Below, piece after piece: positions 1 through 6,168 of a stretch of 6,211 nt of DNA. This stretch comes from Candidatus Poribacteria bacterium. GTDB taxonomy: Bacteria; Poribacteria; WGA-4E; B28-G17. A program made the translations under genes and the position numbers. The notes under the pieces were generated by a model. It ran no database searches. It was not told the origin of the DNA and saw only the letters and a program-made list of their open reading frames with translations. The DNA is taken from the NCBI GenBank assembly GCA_003645735.1, contig QNBQ01000111.1:1-6211 (forward strand), in the 5' to 3' direction. Position 1 is the first letter of the stretch, and every line of letters starts with the position of its first letter.

Positions 1-578
1 CTCCTTATCGCCTCGTCCGTCCCCTCGGCCGCCTCGACCGCAAGGGGAACCCCTCCCTTGACCACGACCGTCTGGCCCACGCCCAAATCGGCTATCCCCC
101 TGGCCAGCTCGATCCCGAACCGCGCGTCCTCGATGACCCTCTCATCCGGCTCGCCGGCCAGCACCCCTCTCTCGGGGATCAGATCGCCCAGATACCGCCG
201 CTGATCGATCAGCCTTATCCCCTCCCTCTCGAAGAGGGAAGCGATCCCCTTGAGGAGGTCGATGTCACGCTTCGCCTTTAGCGTTGAAAGCAGCTCCAGC
301 GCCGTTTGATCCAGCTCGTCCGGCCTGAAGACCGTCATCTTATCGACCTTGCCCGCTACGACGGCCTCCCTCACCCCCGATTTCCTCAAGAACCGGATGA
401 TCTCCCCGAGTTGGCCCGCCCTCAGTCGACGCATTTCAACCGCCATCCCCTCGAGCTCCGGGCGCGCCTCCCCCGACAGATCGACGGCCACCACCTCCCT
501 GCCGGCGGCGCGCGCCCTCTCCGCCAGAATCAGCGGAAGTTCTCCTCTCCCCGCTATAAGCCCCAGCTTCTCAGACAC
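1..578 (-). CDS. lpxI: LpxI, UDP-2,3-diacylglucosamine pyrophosphatase (C-terminus outside window)
   Basis: A frame opening with GTG at 578 stays open to the window edge, giving 192 codons plus two bases. The predicted protein begins with SEKLGLIAGRGELPLILAE, the diagnostic start of the LpxI (former DUF1009) family. Further family segments are AGQLGEIIRFLRKSGV (54-69), EAVVAGKVDK (71-80), KRDIDLLKGIASLFEREGI (about 103-121), an ILD-type LIDQRRYLGDLIPERGVL stretch (123-140), and GQTVVVKGGVPLAVEAAEGTDEAI (168-191, entering the C-terminal domain). LpxI hydrolyses UDP-2,3-diacylglucosamine to lipid X and UMP and is an unrelated substitute for LpxH. Family length is about 270-285, so roughly 80-90 residues, probably including catalytic C-terminal residues, are missing here. 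AGAGGGGG at 583-590 precedes the GTG, which overlaps the lpxA stop by 8 nt. The position directly after lpxA agrees with the assignment. Confidence 0.92.
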   Translation of the reverse strand, partial: MSEKLGLIAGRGELPLILAERARAAGREVVAVDLSGEARPELEGMAVEMRRLRAGQLGEIIRFLRKSGVREAVVAGKVDKMTVFRPDELDQTALELLSTLKAKRDIDLLKGIASLFEREGIRLIDQRRYLGDLIPERGVLAGEPDERVIEDARFGIELARGIADLGVGQTVVVKGGVPLAVEAAEGTDEAIR

Positions 579-1362
579 AGATCCCCCTCTTGGACGTCTC
601 TATAAACCTCAACAGGTGTTCGACCTCCGGATCCGGCTCCACCTCCCTCCTCACCCGCTCGATCGCCTCCTTGAGGGGGAGGTCGGAGCGGAACAGTATC
701 CTGAACGCTTTTTTGAGCCTGGCCCTCGTCTCCGGCGGGAGCAGCTTCATCGGGTTGGCCACCGACGTGCTCAGCCCTATGATGTTCAGCCCCCTCACCC
801 TGGCCGGGTGGCCGTCGGCCACGGTGAAGGGGGGCACGTCCTTCGTGAACTTGGAGCAGGCGCCGGCCATCGCCATCTTCCCTATCCTGACGAACTGGTG
901 AACCCCGGTCATCGCCCCCACCCTGGCGTAATCCTCCACCTGGACGTGTCCCCCGAGCGTGGCGAAATCGGCCATGATCACGTTGTTGCCGATGACGCAG
1001 TCGTGGCTTATCTTGGCCGAGTTCATGATCAGGTTGTCGTTCCCTATTATCGTCGCCCCCTCCTCGGCGGTCGCCCTCGATATGGAGACGTATTCCCTGA
1101 TGACGTTCCTGTCGCCTATTATGGCGTAGCTCCTCCAGCCCTTGTATTTCAGATCCTGGGAGGGCACCCCGATGGTGGAGCCGAAGTGTATCCGGCAATC
1201 CCTGCCTATCCTCGTCCACCTGCATATGAGCACGTGAGGCCCTATCTTCGTCCCCCTGCCGATCTGAACATCCTCTTCGATTATCGAGTAAGGCCCCACC
1301 TCGACATCCTCGTCCAGCTCGGCCTTCGGATGGACTATCGCCGTCGGATGGATCTTAACCAT
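571..1362 (-). CDS. lpxA: LpxA, UDP-N-acetylglucosamine 3-O-acyltransferase
   Basis: A 263-residue left-handed parallel beta-helix acyltransferase (E. coli LpxA has 262). It transfers an R-3-hydroxyacyl chain from ACP to UDP-GlcNAc, the first step of lipid A synthesis, in the cytoplasm as a trimer. Residues 3-185 show hexapeptide repeats, beginning KIHPTAIVHPKAEL. DLKY (70-73), the catalytic His120 (SHD; E. coli His125), His139 (GGHV; His144) and His155 (VHQF; His160) are conserved. The alpha-helical C-terminus follows GLNIIGL. Position 168, equivalent to E. coli Gly173 of the acyl-chain ruler, is Ala. Unusual features are Lys117 in place of His122, and STS in place of the KRR containing Arg204/205, followed by an insertion of about six residues. 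ATG 1362 is preferred; ATG 1371 and TTG 1386 would add 3 or 8 residues. Overlaps of 8 nt at each end couple it to lpxC-fabZ and lpxI. LpxA identity is well supported over other hexapeptide transferases by length, C-terminal domain and neighbours. Confidence 0.93.
   Translation of the reverse strand: MVKIHPTAIVHPKAELDEDVEVGPYSIIEEDVQIGRGTKIGPHVLICRWTRIGRDCRIHFGSTIGVPSQDLKYKGWRSYAIIGDRNVIREYVSISRATAEEGATIIGNDNLIMNSAKISHDCVIGNNVIMADFATLGGHVQVEDYARVGAMTGVHQFVRIGKMAMAGACSKFTKDVPPFTVADGHPARVRGLNIIGLSTSVANPMKLLPPETRARLKKAFRILFRSDLPLKEAIERVRREVEPDPEVEHLLRFIETSKRGICV
583..590 (-). promoter_or_regulatory. Ribosome binding site setting the GTG start of lpxI
   Basis: AGAGGGGG on the minus strand lies within the last codons of lpxA, a few bases before GTG 578. 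It supports a non-ATG start for the next gene. Confidence 0.6.
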
Positions 1363-2638
1363 TTCGATCATCCCCTTCCGAGGCAAGCGTGATCGTGAAC
1401 TCGGCTTCCGCCGCCACCTCGCCGTCCACCCAGGCCACGCCCCTCAGCTTCCCGAACCTCCCCCTCAGCCTCACCACCTCAACCTCCAATATCAGCTGAT
1501 CGCCCGGCAGCACGGGCCTTCTGAACTTGGCGTTGTCTATGGCGGCGAAATACCCTATCGCCCCCTTACCCGCCCCGTGCATCATGAGATACCCCCCTGC
1601 CTGGGCCAACGCCTCCACCTGTAACACCGCAGGCATGACCGGGTGATCGGGGAAATGTCCCTGGAAGAACTCCTCGTTGAACGTCACGTTCTTCAACGCG
1701 ACTATCCTCTTTTCGGGCTCGATCGCCAACACCCTGTCCACCATCATGAAGGGGAACCTGTGGGGCAGGACCTGGTAGATCTGGGCCGCCTCGATAGGTT
1801 TGGGAAGCTTCCCCCTTTCAAAGGCCAGCTTTTTGACGAATTCGACGTTGAACTCGTGCCCGGATCGGATCGCCACCACATGCGCCTTGAGCCTGTATCC
1901 CAAAAGGCCTATGTCCCCTACTAGGTCGAGTATCTTGTGCCTGACGAACTCGTCGGGGAACCTGAGCTCAACCTTCGGCTCGCCCGTCCCGTCGGCGATC
2001 AGCACGACGTTCTCCTCCGATCCTCCCGAGCCGAACCCCTGGGATTTGAGCTCCTCCGCCTCGCTCTCAAGGCAAAAAGTTCTGGCCGGCGCTATCTCCT
2101 TCTCGAAGACCTCGGGGGTGATCTTGAAAGCGGCCACCTGCTGGGGCAGCTTGGGGTGGTCGAAGACGAAGGTCACCTCAAACGAATCGGACGGGAGGGC
2201 TATCAGCTGTCTTTCGCCGTTGGAGAGGTATATCGGCCGATCGAGGGCGATCTCCTTTTTCGGCCTCCCCAGCTCCTTTATCCCGGCGTTTTTTATCGCC
2301 TGCACGAAGGGGAGGGCGCTGCCGTCGCATATCGGCAGCTCCTCGGAGTCGATCTCCGCCCTGACGTTGTCCACCCCCAGCCCGACCAGCGCGGAGACGA
2401 GGTGTTCGACCCCCACCACCCTGGCCTTCCCCTCCTTCAGGCAGGTGCTGTGGGGGATCTCGATCGAGATGTTTTCGGGCGCGAGCCTCACGCTCGGCTG
2501 ACCTTCCAGATCCGTCCTGACGAAGACCACCCCCTCGTCCGGGCCGGCCGGCTTGAGCCTGAGCGTCACCGGCCTCCCCAACATCAACCCGACGCCCTTT
2601 ATCTCGACCTCCCTTTCAATCGTCCTTTGGCCCTCCAC
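1355..2638 (-). CDS. lpxC-fabZ: LpxC-FabZ fusion: UDP-3-O-acyl-GlcNAc deacetylase / 3-hydroxyacyl-ACP dehydratase
   Basis: One uninterrupted 427-residue frame encodes two enzymes. Residues about 5-272 are LpxC, the zinc deacetylase for the committed step of lipid A synthesis. Zinc ligands are His79 (in VEHLVSAL), His234 and Asp238 (in VRHKILD). The general base Glu78 and the catalytic His261 (RSGHEFN) are present, as is the ARTF motif (184-188). Residues about 283-420 are FabZ, the cytoplasmic dehydratase of fatty acid elongation, with LPHRFPFMMVDRV, catalytic His328 (GHFPDHPVMP) and Glu342, correctly spaced by 14 residues. The linker (about 273-283) is short. The GTG start is favoured by AAGGAG six bases upstream and by co-linearity with E. 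coli LpxC from residue 1. Two deviations: the His of the GVGLH[ST]G motif is Met19, and the Gly of PVMPGVL is Ala337. The fusion is known from Bacteroidetes-type bacteria. It overlaps the STAS gene by 23 nt and lpxA by 8 nt. Both domains appear functional. Confidence 0.95.
   Translation of the reverse strand: MEGQRTIEREVEIKGVGLMLGRPVTLRLKPAGPDEGVVFVRTDLEGQPSVRLAPENISIEIPHSTCLKEGKARVVGVEHLVSALVGLGVDNVRAEIDSEELPICDGSALPFVQAIKNAGIKELGRPKKEIALDRPIYLSNGERQLIALPSDSFEVTFVFDHPKLPQQVAAFKITPEVFEKEIAPARTFCLESEAEELKSQGFGSGGSEENVVLIADGTGEPKVELRFPDEFVRHKILDLVGDIGLLGYRLKAHVVAIRSGHEFNVEFVKKLAFERGKLPKPIEAAQIYQVLPHRFPFMMVDRVLAIEPEKRIVALKNVTFNEEFFQGHFPDHPVMPAVLQVEALAQAGGYLMMHGAGKGAIGYFAAIDNAKFRRPVLPGDQLILEVEVVRLRGRFGKLRGVAWVDGEVAAEAEFTITLASEGDDRNG
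1372..1377 (-). promoter_or_regulatory. Probable ribosome binding site of lpxA
   Basis: AAGGGG on the minus strand lies nine bases before ATG 1362 but directly against ATG 1371. It therefore favours 1362 as the lpxA start over 1371 and over the TTG at 1386. Confidence 0.45.
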
Positions 2639-3005
2639 CTTCCTCTCCTTTCCTCGAGGTGAGATCCTCTATGGCCTCGGTTTCGGAGCTGTATATGTTG
2701 AATATCCTGCCGCCGCCGACGAGGGTGATGATCCTGCCCACCCTCTCGCTCGGCTCGGCGATCACAAGCTCGCCTTTAAGCTCCCTAAGCCTTTTGAGCC
2801 TGTTGACCAGCGCCCCTATCGACGCGCTGTTTATGAACTTCAGCTCGGACAGCTTCAGCACGATCTTCCTAGCCCCGCCCTCTATGAGCTCGTTGAGCCT
2901 GTTCCTCAGCTTCTGAACCGTGAAGGCGTCCAAATCGCCCGAAAGCTCTATCACAACCACATCCCCTACCCTTCTCTCCCGCATGATCAGATCATCCGTT
3001 AACAT
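2616..3005 (-). CDS. Single STAS-domain protein, anti-sigma-factor-antagonist type
   Basis: A 129-residue protein made of one STAS domain (about residues 8-115) plus a short charged tail. The pattern fits SpoIIAA/RsbV-type antagonists: strand VVVIELSGDLDAFTVQKLR (about 16-34), strand KIVLKLSELKFINSASIGALV (47-67), then ELVIAEPSERVGRII and the closing segment IFNIYSSETEAIEDL. Such proteins are phosphorylated by anti-sigma kinases on a Ser in a D-S-[ST]-G/S motif. Here the site reads N59-S60-A61-S62, so Ser60 is the candidate and the usual Asp is Asn. No anti-sigma kinase, phosphatase or sigma factor is in the window, so the partner is unknown. The gene lies with no gap after mltG and overlaps lpxC-fabZ by 23 nt, suggesting co-production with the lipid A enzymes. 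A MlaB-like lipid-transport role is a weaker alternative, since no Mla genes are adjacent. Family confidence is high; function is open. Confidence 0.88.
   Translation of the reverse strand: MLTDDLIMRERRVGDVVVIELSGDLDAFTVQKLRNRLNELIEGGARKIVLKLSELKFINSASIGALVNRLKRLRELKGELVIAEPSERVGRIITLVGGGRIFNIYSSETEAIEDLTSRKGEEGGGPKDD
2645..2650 (-). promoter_or_regulatory. Strong ribosome binding site setting the GTG start of lpxC-fabZ
   Basis: AAGGAG on the minus strand, six bases before GTG 2638, lies within the last codons of the STAS gene. Together with the homology of the following residues to the LpxC N-terminus, it fixes the GTG as the start. Confidence 0.75.
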
Positions 3006-4043
3006 TCAGCTCCTCCCTCTCCCTTTGATCTTTGCGATTGCCCTCAGATGTTCGGAGTAGGTTTTGGAGAAGATATGCCTTCCCCTGCCGGTGGAGACGA
3101 AGTATAGGTAATCCACGTCGGCGGGGTTGACCGCCGCCTCGATCGATTTCAGCCCGGGGTTGCATATCGGCCCCGGCGGAAGCCCCGGGTGAAGGTAGGT
3201 ATTATAAGGCGAATCGACCTTCAAATCCTTCCACGTCAGCGGCCTTTTGGGGTTTCCCAGGGCGTATCTGACGGTCGGATCGGCCTCCAGCCTCCAGCCG
3301 AGCCTCAGGCGGTTGTGGAAGACGGCGGATATGATCGGCCTCTCCTCATCTATCATCGCCTCCTCCTCGACTATCGACGCAAGCGTGACGACCTGATGCA
3401 GGCTCAGCCCGAGCTTCCTCCCCTTCTCGATTATATCATCCCCCACCCTCCTCCTGAACTGTTTCAACATCATCTCGACCATCTGTTCGGCGGTTATGTC
3501 CTCGGGGATCATGTAGGTCTCGGGGAAGAGATACCCCTCGGCCGTGTCGGCCGGTATGCCGTATTTCCTCAAAAGCCTCTCATCGCGGGCCGCCCTCATA
3601 AACTCCTCCGCCCCGCCGAACCCCCTCTCCTGCCAGAGCCGGGCGATCTCCTCGACCGTCAACCCCTCGGGGACGCGGAACTTGACCAGCTTGACCTCCC
3701 CTTTGGCGATTTTTTCGGCGATCCGGGCGGGCGACATCGAACGGGAGAGCAGATATCTCCCCGACTGAAGCTTTCCCTCCATCCCCTTGAGCCGGACGAT
3801 CCACAGGAAAGCCGCCCTGCTCCTTATCAGCCCCTTCTCCTCCAGCATCTCCCCGATCCTCAGCGCGCTCATCCCCGGCCTGATCTCCACCTCCACAAGC
3901 TCGGTGTCCTCCGGGTCGACCGGCTTAAACCCCTCCAGGAACCTCCACATCCACACCGACAACGCTATCACAATGAAGACCGTCAGGTTCAAAACGGCGA
4001 GCTTCAACCAAAGCTCATATCTGAGGCGGAGATCATTCAACAT
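3006..4043 (-). CDS. mltG: MltG, endolytic murein transglycosylase
   Basis: An MltG (YceG-like) protein of 345 residues from the ATG at 4043. MltG cleaves nascent glycan strands inside the chain, leaving anhydro ends, and is thought to terminate peptidoglycan polymerisation at the inner membrane. One transmembrane segment lies near residues 15-36 after a short basic cytoplasmic tail. It is followed by a LysM-like region with EVEIRPGMSALRIGEML (about 51-67) and the catalytic YceG domain. The catalytic Glu corresponds to the first Glu of ASIVEEE (about E226; E. coli E218). Other family motifs are HNRLRLGWRLEADPTV, PYNTY, GLPPGPICNPG and YLYFVSTGRGRHIFS. ATG at 4049 is equally in frame, but the AGGGG at 4052-4056 sits only two bases from it and eight bases from 4043. 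The start overlaps the end of ruvX. The TGA stop abuts the ATG of the STAS gene with no gap. All catalytic motifs are present. Confidence 0.95.
   Translation of the reverse strand: MLNDLRLRYELWLKLAVLNLTVFIVIALSVWMWRFLEGFKPVDPEDTELVEVEIRPGMSALRIGEMLEEKGLIRSRAAFLWIVRLKGMEGKLQSGRYLLSRSMSPARIAEKIAKGEVKLVKFRVPEGLTVEEIARLWQERGFGGAEEFMRAARDERLLRKYGIPADTAEGYLFPETYMIPEDITAEQMVEMMLKQFRRRVGDDIIEKGRKLGLSLHQVVTLASIVEEEAMIDEERPIISAVFHNRLRLGWRLEADPTVRYALGNPKRPLTWKDLKVDSPYNTYLHPGLPPGPICNPGLKSIEAAVNPADVDYLYFVSTGRGRHIFSKTYSEHLRAIAKIKGRGRS
3012..3016 (-). promoter_or_regulatory. Ribosome binding site of the STAS gene, inside the end of mltG
   Basis: GGAGG on the minus strand lies six bases before the ATG at 3005, within the last codons of mltG. 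It favours this start over an in-frame ATG seven codons later, which has no comparable site. Confidence 0.6.
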
Positions 4044-4470
4044 CGCCATCGCCCCTGTTGCGGAGCATGTCGAGGTAGGATTGTAAGATGAGCGTCGCCG
4101 CCACCTGATCGATCACCTTCCTCCTCTTCCTGCCCGGCACCCCCATCTCCCTCAGAATCCTCTCGGCGGCGGCTGTCGTCAGCCGCTCATCCCATTCGAT
4201 TATCGGCACATCTACCTTCTCCCTCAACATCCTGATGAACTCCCTCACCTTCTCGCCCTGCTCCCCCACCCTCCCCTTCAGCGTCAGCGGCAGGCCGACG
4301 ACGATCCTCTCCACCTTCCTCTCCTCCACGAGCTCGGCTATTCTGCGGATGGCCTCCTCATCCGATTTTCTCTCGATCGACCCGTAAGCATGCGCCCCGA
4401 AAAGCAGCGGATCGCTGAAGGCCACCCCTATTCTCACATCCCCCACGTCCAGCCCCATGATGACCGGCAT
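4033..4470 (-). CDS. ruvX: RuvX/YqgF, Holliday-junction-resolvase-like nuclease
   Basis: A 145-residue YqgF/RuvX protein with an RNase H-like fold. The family is implicated in 5' processing of pre-16S rRNA and in Holliday junction resolution, both cytoplasmic nucleic-acid functions. The N-terminal strand GLDVGDVRIGVA (residues 6-17) carries the first catalytic Asp (D8). VVGLPLTLKG (57-66) is the typical middle motif, and EWDERLTT (residues 92-99) carries the conserved DER[LF]T acidic motif. The C-terminal segment with VIDQVAATLILQSYL carries the last conserved Asp. Length is typical (about 140). ATG at 4470 is supported by GGAGG at 4480-4484 with a nine-base spacer. A later in-frame ATG at 4458 lacks such a site. 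The stop overlaps the start of mltG. RuvX next to MltG is a recurrent pairing in many bacteria, which strengthens both calls. Confidence 0.94.
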   Translation of the reverse strand: MPVIMGLDVGDVRIGVAFSDPLLFGAHAYGSIERKSDEEAIRRIAELVEERKVERIVVGLPLTLKGRVGEQGEKVREFIRMLREKVDVPIIEWDERLTTAAAERILREMGVPGRKRRKVIDQVAATLILQSYLDMLRNRGDGDVE

Positions 4471-4473
4471 CCT

Positions 4474-6168
4474 TTAAAACCTCCCCGACCTGAGGATCGA
4501 TATCACAAGCCCTATCCCCAGTATGCCTGCCAGGACGTAGCCGATGATGCCTATGGCCGAGTATCCGAAGATCTTGAAGCCGGCGTTCGACCAGACCATT
4601 ATCGAGGAGCCGATTATCAGCGCCGCTATGATCATGCCGAAGGTTATCCTGTTGCTGGAGCGATCTATCTCGTAGATGAGGTTTTCGAGCCCCAGCGATT
4701 CGAAATCGATCTTCAGCTTGCCCTTGTTCAGCTTGCTTATTATCTGGCTGAGCTGGAACGGCATCGACCTGGCCATCTCGGACAGATCGGACAGCGTCCC
4801 GTAGGCCTCTTTGAGCCACTCCCTCGGCCTTATCCGCCCCAGGATGAGCCTCCTGATGTAAGGCTTCCCTATCTCCATGACGCTTATCGAGGGGTCGAGG
4901 GCGGTGACGATCGACTCGATCGTCACGACCGTCTTGCCCAGCCGCATCAGGACGGTCGGCATCCTCATCCTGTATCTGGGCGCCGATGCCATGACCTCGT
5001 TTATCATCTCGCCTAAGTGTATCCTTTCGATCGGTCTGGAGAGATACCTGTCCAGGAAGTCGGCCATCTCGATCTTGAACTGGGCGATGTCCGTTTCCTC
5101 GCTGATTATCCCAAGCTTCAGGTAGATCTTGGCGATCATGTCGACATCCTTGTTGAGGATGGCGATCACCCAGTCGGTGATATCCCTCAACAGCTCGCCC
5201 GGAATCCTGCCGACCGTCCCGAAGTCGACCAGCCCTATGACCCCGCCCTCTAGGACCATTATGTTTCCGGGGTGGGGGTCGGCGTGGAACAGGCCGTTTA
5301 CGAAGACCTGTTTGAAGAACAGATCGAGCAGATCGGCGGCCAACCTCTTCCTGTCAACCCCGGCCGCTTCAAGCGCGCCCATATCGTCGATCCTTATGCC
5401 TTTTATCTCCTCCAGTGTCAAAACCTTTCTGGTGGTCAGCTCCCAGAAAACCTTCGGGATCTTGATCCTGGGGTCGTCGGCGAAATACGTCCGGAACAGA
5501 TCGGTGGTGGATGCCTCGGCGGTGAAGTCGAGCTCCACCCTTATAGATCTGGCGAACTCCTCAACTATGCCGACCGGGTCGTAGGGCCTCGCCTCCGAGA
5601 CGTATCTTTCCAGCAGGCGGGCTATGGTGAAGAGGATCTCGAGGTCGGTTTCGATCAGCCGATCGATCCCCGGCCGCTGAACCTTGACCACCACCTCATC
5701 GCCGCCCCTCAGCTTTGCCCTGTGGACCTGGGCGATGGAAGCCGCGGCGAACGGCTTCTCCTCGAAGCGGGCGAAGATCTCCTCAAGCGGCCTTCCCAGC
5801 TCCTCCTCGATTGCCCCCCTCACCTGGTGAAAGGGGAAAGGGGGGACCTGGGTCTGAAGCTTTTTAAGCTCGGCTATGAAGTCGGGGGGGAAGATATCGG
5901 ACCGGATGCTGAGCATCTGGCCCAGCTTTATGAAGGTTCCGCCCAGCTCCTCGAAAGCCATCCTCATCCGCTCAGCGGGCGTCAGCCTTTTGACCTCCTT
6001 AAGCTCCCTGTATCTGCCGAACCTGAACCACCCCCGCCTCTCGGTTGAGTATCTCCCCAGATGTATCCGCTCGACGAAGTGACCAAAACCGTGTCTAATG
6101 AAGACGTTCAGGATATGGGAGAGACGTTGGAGGTTCTTGACGGCCCTTCCGAGGTTAGGAATCGTCAT
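4474..6168 (-). CDS. ubiB: ABC1/UbiB/AarF-family atypical protein-kinase-like protein
   Basis: A 564-residue member of the ABC1/ADCK/UbiB family, membrane-associated ATP-binding proteins with a protein-kinase fold. UbiB itself supports ubiquinone biosynthesis; in other bacteria the role is unclear and may concern lipid or quinone handling. Visible landmarks are the family KxGQ motif (K81-Q84, in GGTFIKLGQ), the alanine-rich nucleotide loop AAAS (141-144) followed by IAQVH, the ATP-binding lysine K162 (VVVKVQRPG), ELDFTAEA (212-219), the catalytic-loop equivalent HADPHPGN (295-302) and the metal-binding DFG (315-317). Two hydrophobic segments near 509-527 and 533-556 should anchor the C-terminus in the membrane, as is usual in the family. 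The length is normal and no key motif is missing. ATG at 6168 follows a GAGGGG ribosome site. The gene ends 3 nt before ruvX. The family assignment is secure; the ubiB symbol denotes homology, since no quinone genes are in view. Confidence 0.93.
   Translation of the reverse strand: MTIPNLGRAVKNLQRLSHILNVFIRHGFGHFVERIHLGRYSTERRGWFRFGRYRELKEVKRLTPAERMRMAFEELGGTFIKLGQMLSIRSDIFPPDFIAELKKLQTQVPPFPFHQVRGAIEEELGRPLEEIFARFEEKPFAAASIAQVHRAKLRGGDEVVVKVQRPGIDRLIETDLEILFTIARLLERYVSEARPYDPVGIVEEFARSIRVELDFTAEASTTDLFRTYFADDPRIKIPKVFWELTTRKVLTLEEIKGIRIDDMGALEAAGVDRKRLAADLLDLFFKQVFVNGLFHADPHPGNIMVLEGGVIGLVDFGTVGRIPGELLRDITDWVIAILNKDVDMIAKIYLKLGIISEETDIAQFKIEMADFLDRYLSRPIERIHLGEMINEVMASAPRYRMRMPTVLMRLGKTVVTIESIVTALDPSISVMEIGKPYIRRLILGRIRPREWLKEAYGTLSDLSEMARSMPFQLSQIISKLNKGKLKIDFESLGLENLIYEIDRSSNRITFGMIIAALIIGSSIMVWSNAGFKIFGYSAIGIIGYVLAGILGIGLVISILRSGRF

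Noticed and set aside
554..1225. Minus-strand open frame of 223 codons shifted relative to lpxA
   Set aside because: It is a Gly/Arg/Asp-rich shadow frame inside lpxA without motifs.
1363..1386. Earlier lpxA starts (TTG 1386, ATG 1371)
   Set aside because: They add residues before the conserved start of the beta helix. The ribosome site spacing and the E. coli length favour ATG 1362, although 1371 cannot be excluded.
349..1392. Long plus-strand open frame opposite lpxI and lpxA
   Set aside because: It is in antisense codon register with lpxA, its predicted protein is rich in Pro, Arg and His with no recognisable domain, and the minus strand carries clear enzyme homology.
1355..2638. Possibility that the LpxC-FabZ fusion is a sequencing artefact joining two genes
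   Set aside because: The frame is continuous, both domains are complete, and the same fusion is an established natural arrangement.
1937..2662. 241-codon plus-strand open frame opposite lpxC
   Set aside because: It is in antisense register with lpxC and has no family resemblance. The LpxC zinc motifs account for the sequence.
2616..3005. STAS gene as MlaB of a phospholipid transport system
   Set aside because: No MlaA/C/D/E/F gene lies next to it, and the sequence pattern fits the SpoIIAA/RsbV type better.
3189..4091. 300-codon plus-strand open frame opposite mltG
   Set aside because: It is in antisense register with mltG and has a low-complexity Pro/Leu/Arg composition. MltG catalytic motifs on the other strand explain the region.
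5272..6048. 258-codon plus-strand open frame opposite the ABC1 kinase
   Set aside because: It is in antisense register with the kinase gene and shows no recognisable motif.
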